64,000 nucleotides of DNA from Heterohyrax brucei. Lineage: Eukaryota > Chordata > Mammalia > Hyracoidea > Procaviidae. How positions within the stretch are numbered: the stretch's first letter is position 1; every line of letters starts with the position of its first letter. The position numbers and the translations under genes were made by a program. Of the stretch, positions 56,017-64,000 are shown piece by piece. Under the pieces are notes generated by a model that was not told where the DNA came from, did not search any database, and saw only the letters and a list, made by a program, of their open reading frames with translations. Location of the stretch: the NCBI GenBank assembly GCA_028571685.1, contig CM053140.1, positions 223,281,323 to 223,345,322 of the forward strand, read 5' to 3'.

Positions 56017-56046
56017 ATACGAGGTCCAACAATTAAGTCCTCAAAC
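56017..56046. mobile_element. Mariner terminal inverted repeat relic
   Basis: TACGAGGTCCAACAATTAAG matches, in reverse complement, the mariner end at 39333-39353 (with a few differences). It lies directly before the LTR fragment, with no transposase nearby. Confidence 0.5.
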
Positions 56047-56432
56047 ATAAGATCATCTCCCTGCTCAACTGTAAAGGGAGTTTCCCTGGAATATGGCTTG
56101 CTCCACCCTTAATCCTTTCATCCTACAAGAGATAAAAGGAAAGCGAAGTGAGCAAGCAGAGAATTAGGAACCTCACACCATCAAGAAAGCAGCACTAAGA
56201 GAACAGCACATCCTTCAGACCTGAGGTTCCTGTGCCAAGATGCTCCTTGAACAAAGACTGATGCAAAGCAAGGACTTTCCTCCAGAGCCGACAAGGGGGC
56301 AATCCTTCCCCTGGAGTGGACACCCTGAATTTGGATTTGTAGCCTACCAAACTGTGTAAGAATAATCTTTCCTTTGTTAAAGCCATCCACTTTGTGGTAT
56401 TTCTGTTAGAGCAGCACTAGCTGACTAAAACA
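56047..56432 (+). mobile_element. MaLR-type LTR, 5'-truncated, sense
   Basis: AAGATCATCTCCCTGCTCAA to GCTGACTAAAACA. It corresponds to the right three quarters of the LTR at 29619-30128, in the same orientation, and ends on the LTR terminus. Confidence 0.85.
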
Positions 56433-56436
56433 GACA

Positions 56437-56560
56437 CTGAAAGACAGCAATTCAAATCCACTAGCCACTCCTTGGAAGCCCTATGGAGCAGTTCTGTGCT
56501 GTCTCATAGGATCACTATGAGGCATAATCAACTTGACAGCAAGGGTTTGATTTTTGGTTT
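56437..56560 (+). mobile_element. AfroSINE lacking its head, sense
   Basis: GACAGCAATTCAAATCCACT, CACTCCTTGGAAGCCCTATG and ATAATCAACTTGACAGCAAG. It follows the LTR end by only a few bases. Confidence 0.85.
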
Positions 56561-56732
56561 TATGGACAAAGTCCCCAGGCATTCCTCACCAAAATAAGAT
56601 GTAGCATATAACTTGATGAACTATATTATGACAACTGACAGATGTCCCATGAGACTATGCTTCAAACTCAGAAATCTAGTCTCTGGAGGCTTCTGATTAG
56701 GGACAGAGATAACTTTGAATATACCGGTCTGA

Positions 56733-56945
56733 CTGTGTCACTGTTGTTATTGTGTGTTATTGAGTTAATTATGACTCCTGGCAACCCCACAGGATAGACT
56801 AGAACATGCCCAATAAAGTTTCCTAGGCTGTAATCATGATAAGAGGTAGTCGCCAGGTCTTTTTCCTGTGGAGTGGCTGGTAGGCTCAAACTGCTGACCT
56901 TTTTGGCTAGCATCTGTGTGCTGAACCTTTGCCCTGCCAGGGTTC
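56733..56945 (-). mobile_element. Older AfroSINE subfamily, antisense
   Basis: GTGTTATTGAGTTAATTATG, AAGTTTCCTAGGCTGTAATC, AGTGGCTGGTAGGCTCAAAC and CCTTTGCCCTGCCAGGGTTC. Confidence 0.75.
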
Positions 56946-58189
56946 CTGGCCATGACACTAATTCCCTCAGAAAACTGCAGTGGTGTCCAGTGGAAAATGG
57001 AATAAAATCCAAACTCCTCAGCTTTTCATGATAATTTCTATCACTGAATTTTCTAATCTTACATCTCATATATCTTCCTTCCAACCTCAAATTGTTCTCA
57101 TATTGGGCTGTCACTATCCCATGGATATATGTATGCAGCATTCTACCTTCTCGCTTTTGTATAAGTACCCTACCTGTCCTGAGACTTAAACATCTCTTCA
57201 GGCTCTAGTGAAAGTATGTAAGACAGAACCTTCCTTTCTGTCCTCTGAATGTACAGTTTCATGCTCATTTGTATATGTAGCTGCCTTGTCTCACAACTCC
57301 CATCTGTGTTCCTTTCAAGAAAGAAAGAGTGTGGTTCATTTTTGTACCCACAATGTCTTATATAATTCTTGATACATAATATGTGCTTGTAGTATGTTGA
57401 TTGAGTCAGACATTCACTAATGATATCTATTTCTGTAACTGTTTTCATTCCAAACATAAATAGAATGTACTTACCCCATGAAGTGAAAAAAATGTAAATG
57501 TTTTTCTGATATATTTAAATAATATGCCATGTTTGATCCATTGTCTGTATGGAGCCACAAACTCAGATGTTTAGGCCAAAAATTTTATAGAACTATCTGT
57601 AAAGCAAGAATCAAACATTTTTAAGGATACATTATTACTTTTCAAGTAGTATCTTTCCATATAATGAAGATGCTCAGTGACTTCACTTTCTTGATGCCAA
57701 GCTCTCTGTGAAACCTGAAGAAGTAGCCTGAGGTGCTTGAAATTAATATTGTGTGTACAATTCATCTAGTTTAATCTTCAGTGTAGAGTACATAATATAA
57801 ACACTGTGGTTATAAAGCCACTTGTTTTTATAAGAATGACATGGTACCCTGAGGAGGTCAACCAAAGTTTTCTCTCAATCAATGTCACTGGCCAGTGTTC
57901 CAGCTCAACTGAAAATATTGATTCCTTTTCTACTCTAAATATTTTTAGCTTATTTTTATGCATTAATGTCTCTGTGTTGGCGTCATAAGCATTAAGCTTC
58001 ACATATAAAAATAAAATGGCCATACCAAAGCCTGATTACACTGATGATTTTCATTATTTTAATTTAACAAAAGAATTGGGTCAGCAATTTAATAATCTAA
58101 TCTATGTAGCAATCTTGAATTTAGAGAATGAGTAAAGACATGGCCTTGTTATCCTTCAGAAACACAGGCTGCAACACTTGTCATCCTTT
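56946..58189. other. No recognised feature
   Basis: About 1.2 kb AT-rich DNA. Short frames are present on both strands with no motif. Nothing recognised. Confidence 0.4.
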
Positions 58190-58605
58190 ACTACCCTTCA
58201 GAAATCGACTCATACACACGGACACATGCACAAGAATGTTTATTGCAGCACAGTCCACAATAGCAAAAAGATGGGATCATCCCAGATGTCCATAAACAGA
58301 TGAATGGGCACTCAATGGAACGCTATGCTATGATAAAAAGCAACGATGACTTTAGAAAACATAACAGTTTCAATTGGAAGATATGCTGAGTAAAATCAGT
58401 CAGTGGCAAAAGGAGAAATATTGTATGAGACTCTTGTTATAAAGACTTAAAATAGAATTATCTACAGAATAAAAAAACCTTTGACAGCTACAAGGGTGGG
58501 GGATGAGGGTTTATCATAGATGAGATAGTTGATAAATGTTAGAAATTCTATTCATATATCATAATAAATAAATAAAATCAGTTAATTAAAAAAAAAATCC
58601 GGTCA
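58190..58605 (+). mobile_element. L1 3' end, sense
   Basis: AAGAATGTTTATTGCAGCAC, CAGATGTCCATAAACAGATG and CTATGATAAAAAGCAACGA belong to the L1 ORF2 C-terminal/3' UTR region. It ends in an A9 tract near 58590-58598. Confidence 0.8.
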
Positions 58606-58712
58606 TCATTAAGTGTCCATTCTAGTCTGATAAAGACAACAAATATGCAGATAAACACAATATGTATCAGGTGTTGCAGAAGAAAAAGTAAGAAGGGTCA
58701 AGGTACGTAGAA

Positions 58713-58767
58713 GGAATCCTGGTGTTTCGGTGGTTAAGTGTTTGGCTGCTAACCAAAAGTTCAGCTT
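58713..58767 (+). mobile_element. AfroSINE head only, sense
   Basis: GGAATCCTGGTGTTTCGGTG, GTTAAGTGTTTGGCTGCTAA and CCAAAAGTTCAGC: the first 55 bp of the SINE, 3'-truncated. Confidence 0.85.
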
Positions 58768-59104
58768 AACTAGTAAAAAAATGTTTGCCTTTTGTGTTAT
58801 GCTCTTTTAGAAGCTATCTATATGACACCAAATTGAAATAACAACTCAAAAGATTAGATACGGACCTTAGCGGTCACTGAGTTTATGCTAACTGGGAGGA
58901 ACAACTCAGAAAGAGGGGTGAGAATGGTTGTAACTTGAGGGATGTAATCAGTCACTGAATTGTACATGTAGAAACGAATTGGTGTAAATTGTGCACATTC
59001 TTAGAAACAACAGCAAGAAATGAATTTTAAAAAATCGCAGTGGGACAGGATTCCTTTAGAATTTTTATATAAACAATTAGTTTGTTTTAAAATAAATGAA
59101 TAAA
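58768..59104. other. Possible L1 3' UTR remnant
   Basis: TGAATTGTACATGTAGAAAC and GAACAACTCAGAAAGAGGGG resemble the terminal part of afrotherian L1 3' UTRs, but I cannot confirm it. Confidence 0.35.
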
Positions 59105-59800
59105 TCCATTCGTATTTATTATTTCCAATCTCTAAACATTTTCTTTCTTCTTCCTAGCTTACTGCTGAGTAAGACCTCTTGTACCTCTAGTTCAAGGCTG
59201 GATAAAAGTTGTAAGAGTAAACCTTTTTACCGACTTCTGAATTTTAGAAACTATGCAACCTTTAGTTATTAATTATGATGCTAGTTTCTTTATTAGGGAA
59301 GTTTCTGTTCCTATTATTCTGAGAATATTTTAGTCATAAGCAGGCATTGGCTTTTCAAACATTTTATGCATCTATTGCCAAGTGCCATCGAGTCGGATCT
59401 GACTCATGGCGACCCTAGGGGACAATTTTTCTTTATTCTATTAAGATGGTGAATTATTGGTTAATTATTGAATGTTAAGCTGACCTTCCATTCTGGGATA
59501 AACCTCACTTGGTGCTGATTCATTATCTCTTTTATATTTTATTTGATTCAATTTTCCAGTATTTTCTTTAGAATATTTGGACTGATGTTCAAAAGAGATA
59601 CTTTTGAACTTCAATTTGAACATAATTGGGTTTTGTATCATAATTTTGTTAGCTTTTGTAAAGCTAGTGGTAAAGAGTTCCTTCCTACTCCTTCTTAGTG
59701 TGTGTGTACAGTGGTTTATTTCTTCCATAAATAAAGAATTTATCTCTGAAACCATCTAAACTAGAAGTTTTCTTTGGGAGATTTATTTTATAACAAAGTC
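59105..59800 (-). mobile_element. L1M ORF2 (RT region), antisense
   Basis: TCTGGGATAAACCTCACTTG, GGTGAATTATTGGTTAATTA and GATTCAATTTTCCAGTATTT are classic antisense L1 RT-region sequence. A SINE scrap interrupts it at 59377-59421. Confidence 0.78.
59377..59421 (-). mobile_element. 45-bp SINE 3'-end fragment
   Basis: GCCAAGTGCCATCGAGTCGG, then ATCTGACTCATGGCG and ACCCTAGGGG, antisense, inside L1 ORF2. I see no clear target-site duplication. Confidence 0.75.
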
Positions 59801-59999
59801 AGTGTCTGCTTCAGTTACGTACTGATGTATAACAAAAGCACTCCAAAATTTTGTGGTGTAAACAATAATGATTTATTTTTTTGTAATGCTGTGAAATGGC
59901 TGGTTTTACCTGGCTCAGTCATATGATTGCATTCTCCTGGCTGCCTCTCTGACTTCATACCCTACCTCCCTTACCCCTAGCTCATAGCACCTCAGGCAC

Positions 60000-60185
60000 T
60001 ATGTTCCTTAAACCCACTTTCATCCAGTCTTTGCACTTCATGAAGTTCTCTGTACCTGAAATGTTTCCCCCAAAATCTTCCTGGTTTGCTTTCTTCGGTT
60101 CTCTGCTGACACTTTACCATATCTGAGAGGGCATTCCTAACCACTGTTTCTGAAACAATCTGTTCCCTGATGCTGTATACCTTTA
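60000..60185 (+). repeat. L2 3' region
   Basis: GTCTTTGCACTTCATGAAGT, TTTCCCCCAAAATCTTCCTG, TCTCTGCTGACACTTTACCA and GAGGGCATTCCTAACCACTG follow the landmark order of the L2 3' end in sense orientation. Confidence 0.75.
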
Positions 60186-61009
60186 AAATTCATTTGGTTT
60201 TAGAAAGACTGTTTTTTGATTTTAGCACAATTTAAGGGGGTGTCTTTAGTTTAAGGTTTAAAAAATATCTTCAGGGCAATAATTTCATGGGTTCATCCAG
60301 TCTCCGTGGCTCCAGAAATTCTAATGTCCATGAGAATTTGAAATGTTGTCCTGCATTTCCCCCTTTCAGTCAGGATTCCGCTATAGAAACTTTGATCACA
60401 ATGTTCAGTACAGTAGCCAAGAACTGTTTCCTTGTACTATTCCTGACTCTTCTTCCTTTGTTACTCCAATTAAGTAGAGACACACTGTGCCTTGGATGGC
60501 CACCTGCAAGCTTTTAAGACCCCAGGAATTACACAATGAAATAAGAGGTAGAGCAGAATCACTAAATGCATTATTAGGGCAATTAATTGGTGTACCCCAT
60601 AATCTTCAAAGCAAAGAAGCAAATCCCGTGAAGTGTTTGGTGTGTATAAGGAGCCTCAGCAGCTGCTCTTTTTTTTTGTTGTTGTTGTCATTGTTTTAAA
60701 TATGCCTATCACACAACTTTCGCCAATTCAACTTTTTGCAGTTGTACAACTTATTGATAGCACTGAACAGTAACCAGCTGTGTATAAGGTTGCACAGCCA
60801 CTGGGAGCTTTTTAAAACAGAGAATCATCTATATGTAGTAAAGATATTTGGTGAAAGTTTAATGGAGAATGAGATACTTAAATAAAACAATTCCCAGCAG
60901 ATGATTTACTAATCACAAAGGGAAACAGTGGCTAAATGTACAATGAGAAACCTGACGGGCACCACTTAAATCAAGTGATCAAAGTTAATATCACCAATAA
61001 TGGGACAAA
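60186..61009. other. No recognised feature
   Basis: About 820 bp. GGATGGCCACCTGCAAGCTT and TTAAGACCCCAG at 60496-60527 resemble a scrap of L1 3' UTR. The TTG-rich T tract at 60669-60687 is simple sequence. Confidence 0.4.
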
Positions 61010-61650
61010 AAATGAAAGAAAACTAATGCCACCAATCATGGGCCTCTAGGTGGGATGGACTGAAGGACAAAACATCAGTCATGTAGTATTTCTTTCCAAG
61101 ATGTATAACATAAATCTAACCATGAAGAAATATTTAAAAAATGGAAATTCAGAAGCGTTCTACAAAAACAAAACAAAAACCCAAAAACTGACCCTTAATC
61201 CACAGTGATGTAACAGTTACAAAAGGGTATCAATACTGAAGAATCATAACAGTAAAGGTCTAGTGTCTCTGAAGAGTCAGAGATGTTAGGCTGGATCCTG
61301 AATGAGGGAAAAAATGAGATAAAGAAGACTGTCGGTACAGTTGATGAAATTTGTATGTAGATCATATAATAGTGGTATTGCTGTTAAATATTTGATAAAT
61401 GTATTATGGCTTTATAAAGGATGTCCTTGGTTATAGCAAATATGCATTGAAATATGTGTAGTGTATGAAATGTGTGCACTTTCAATTTATTTTTTAAGAA
61501 AGATGTGTGTGTGTACATTATAGGTAAATAGTTTGGAAAAGCTAATAAAACAATTAAAATGGGTGAGTGTAGATGAAGATGTGCTTTTTAATATTCTTGC
61601 AACTAACATAAATTTTTAACTATTTCAAAATAAGATGTTAAAAATTAGAA
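61010..61650 (+). repeat. Possible L1M 3' end
   Basis: GGATGTCCTTGGTTATAGCA, ATTCTTGCAACTAACATAAA and ACTATTTCAAAATAAGATG suggest the terminal part of an old L1M/other LINE. Decayed and tentative. Confidence 0.4.
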
Positions 61651-62317
61651 AATGATGGAAAGTGTGATAACCAGGAAAACACAGGCCTAGTTTAATTTAC
61701 TCAGTGGAATTTTTGAAAACATTGTGGATCAAACAAAACATATCAGCAGATCAGTTCAGATTTATAAATGACCAGATTGCGATCTCCTGAACTACATAAA
61801 GTCAAGCTCAGATCTCTTTCTTCGACCATCTACTGTCTCAACCTGACTGAGCTTGTCAGACGCACCTCACAAGTCTCTCCGCACTCAGTCTTTGATACTA
61901 GCTAATTTGGGCTGCTCTAGTGCTCCCAGGAACATTCTGTGCTTTGTATCTTGGCTCAAGCTGTCCTTCACGTTGGAACATTGTTTTTTATTTTCTCCAT
62001 CCGTGCATTTTCTCATGTTCTCCAAGTTACTGTTTAAATTCTAACTCCTCTGAAATCCCTTTTTACGACTTTAGTCTACAATCAACTCTGCTTCCTGAGA
62101 ACTCCTGTAATAATGATCTGTGTAGTGTACCATTGTGTTGATTGACTAGTTAATGAAAAACAAAGTTAGCATATCAGCAGACTGAAGAGAAAGAGTTCGG
62201 GACCAGGTTACATCTTCTGTTTAATGACATTTACTTGTTGCTTGTTTTTATGCAAGTGGGTCCCACACTGAATAAACTACTCCAATTCCCTAAAGAGGTA
62301 ACTTACACTAAATACAT
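61651..62317. other. Mostly unrecognised; possible L2 scrap
   Basis: AAGCTGTCCTTCACGTTGGA to CTCTGAAATCCCTTTTTACG (about 61955-62066) resembles the L2 3' consensus, too weakly to call. The remainder is unrecognised. Confidence 0.35.
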
Positions 62318-62700
62318 GATTTTTGATACTGCTGTAATAAACAATACTACAAATGTTGACTTTAAAGAACAAATTTATTTTTTACACAGTTCTGAAGACT
62401 AAAATCCAAATCAGTGTCCTGGCCACATCAATTTCTTCATTCCTAGTTTCTAATGGCTGCCACAATCTTCCGTATTCCTTTGTTTGTATGTTGGCCCTTG
62501 CACAACATCTGTTCTCCTCCCATGTGGGTCTCTGTCTGTTCTGCTCATCTGGTAACTCAGAAGTGATTAGGTTTAGGACTCACCCTCTACCAGTATGACC
62601 TCCTTAACACAACAAAAGAAAACACCTATTTCCAAACCAGATCACATCCATAAGGACTTCAAAACATAGTTTTTGAGGGGGCACAATTCAATTCATAACA
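62318..62700 (-). mobile_element. MST/MLT1-like MaLR LTR, antisense
   Basis: ATACTGCTGTAATAAACAAT, TTTACACAGTTCTGAAGACT, AGGGGGCACAATTCAATTCA and TAACA follow the reversed MaLR LTR layout. Older than the other solo LTRs. Confidence 0.7.
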
Positions 62701-63589
62701 CACAGCAAACTTCAATCCATAGTCACAATTGCCCTTACACATAGTTACTCATAACTAGTTTATATTGATCTGTAAGAGTTTGGTAAAGATGGAATCAGAT
62801 CTATGTCAGATAGTCACTGTTTTCTTCAGAAGGTGCAGGAAACTTCCCTGAGTCTGAATAGTGAGTGAAGAAATATCTAGGTCATTTTTCTCTGTACATG
62901 GTGGAAGAGTGATTCAGAATGCTGCTCCTACTTTAAAGTTTAGACAAATTGATCACTCTCATTCCTCAGTTTTTCTGCTAAGTCACCAATCAAAGAATTA
63001 TAGTGTTTGGTCTGATATCAAACTAAGAGAAGACTTAGTTCAGGCTCCCTTCCCTATTTTACGTGAGAACAAATGAAAGAAAACAAAAAAGAGTCATAGT
63101 GGGATGAAATGAATCACTCAAGAGTACAAAACTTGAAGGACAGATGGATTTAGAATCCTGACCTCATAACTCCTGTTCTTTTTTCTATGTGTCAGCTTTC
63201 CTTGGCATTCTTAAAGTTCTTTGAATCAAGCACTAATTTTAATGCTACCAAAAAAATTTTTTGATTTTATTATTCATCTCTTCCTACCATACTAAGTAAA
63301 AGAGCCCTAATAAACATAAATGTCTAATGGACTTCACAGTGAGGGCATGGACAGAAGGCAACAGTACCAAATAAGTTCAGATTATTCCCCATCATACAAA
63401 ACACATTTCTTCAGTCTTGCTTAAACCTGTACATCACTTTGGGTTAAAAATAGACCCAATGTCTATTCCTGGGACATTGTTTGGTTTACGATTGTTTAAT
63501 TCTCTGGGCAAAGTGGTTTTTCCCAAGAGGTGACACCTGGTGATCACAAAAGCTAAGGTTTTCTTGAAGTTTTGCCTACAAAATGTCCT
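62701..63589. other. No recognised gene; possible MIR scrap
   Basis: TCAGGCTCCCTTCCCTATTT to GAATCCTGACCTCATAACTC (about 63039-63172) may be a decayed antisense MIR. Otherwise nothing recognised. Confidence 0.4.
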
Positions 63590-63760
63590 TCGCTCCTAGT
63601 CATTCATAATATGAACACTGGCTCTGTCTTTTATCAGTACACAAACTTCAGCAAGCCAATTGACCTCTCCATACATCTGTCTTCTTGCCTGAAATAGGAA
63701 TAATAATAAAATTGCTCTAGTTATTCCACAAGTTTTATGCAGCTCTAATTACATAAATAT
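63590..63760 (+). repeat. MIR-like fragment
   Basis: GGCTCTGTCTTTTATCAGTA, CAGCAAGCCAATTGACCTCT and GAAATAGGAATAATAATAAA follow the MIR landmark order. Confidence 0.65.
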
Positions 63761-64000
63761 GGGTAAGGGCATTTTACCAGGTTTAAGATACTGCATAAAT
63801 GCACATGGTTATTATGGTTATCAGGACATCATCACATGAAGAACATTTCTTCAATACTACCTGTGGTGATTCAATATTAAAAAGAGAAAAGGTTGGGAAG
63901 ATTTTGCTAGATCATATCTTTATACCCTTGGTCTGCCCCACTGTCTTTCACAGCTCCTTAGCCCCATGCAATTTCTCTCTCTCCCACATTTACCCCACTG

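Noticed and set aside
56668..57141. 157-codon minus frame
   Set aside because: It runs through an old AfroSINE (56733-56945) and unremarkable DNA; no domain.
1..64000. CRISPR arrays, phage or bacterial operons
   Set aside because: No spaced direct repeats, no ribosome-binding sites or dense coding; the repeat content is mammalian throughout.

Overview
This window is nuclear DNA of a placental mammal, almost certainly an afrotherian and most likely of the elephant lineage. The main reason is the SINE content. About 25 copies, or pieces, of a tRNA-headed AfroSINE are spread over the window (head like CCTGGTGGCATAGTGGTTAA, tail like GAGTCGGAATCGACTCGACG). They sit beside several copies of an RTE-type LINE whose 3' end (..GACTTGATGGCACCTAAC..) resembles the SINE tail. 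The DNA is AT-rich and CpG-poor, with L1, L2, MIR, MaLR, ERVL and mariner relics. The family assignments come from remembered sequence features, not from a search.

I see no exon, rRNA, functional tRNA, CRISPR array or operon-like structure. Every recognisable long reading frame belongs to a transposable element (L1 ORF1/ORF2 or the RTE ORF), and all are damaged. The window is therefore intergenic or intronic.

Layout. 1-4.4 kb: two antisense L1s, the 5' end of one abutting the ORF2 of the other. 4.4-8.3 kb: a sense RTE carrying a second RTE 3' fragment inside it and an ERVL-type LTR in its last bases. 8.3-13.5 kb: an old sense L1 ORF2 split by an ORF1-only L1 insertion that holds two SINEs. 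13.5-18.3 kb: an antisense L1 lacking its reverse transcriptase. 18.3-21.5 kb: further L1 pieces with SINEs and an ERVL LTR nested in them. 21.5-29 kb: SINEs, an antisense MaLR-type LTR, a near full-length antisense RTE (24.1-27.3 kb) and little-annotated DNA. 29.3-33.4 kb: an ancient repeat split by a complete two-LTR MaLR provirus. 33.4-49 kb: RTE and L1 3' ends, SINEs, solo LTRs, a mariner relic and an L1 3' UTR matching, inverted, the one at 13.5-15 kb. 49-64 kb: sparse old repeats (L2, MIR, old AfroSINE) with long stretches where I recognise nothing.

The elements do not act together as a system; they record successive insertions. The most unusual signal is a set of tiny (roughly 24-58 bp) SINE 3'-end-only insertions, several with clean target-site duplications. 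Next come the ORF1-only L1 insertion into an older L1 and the intact-architecture MaLR provirus.
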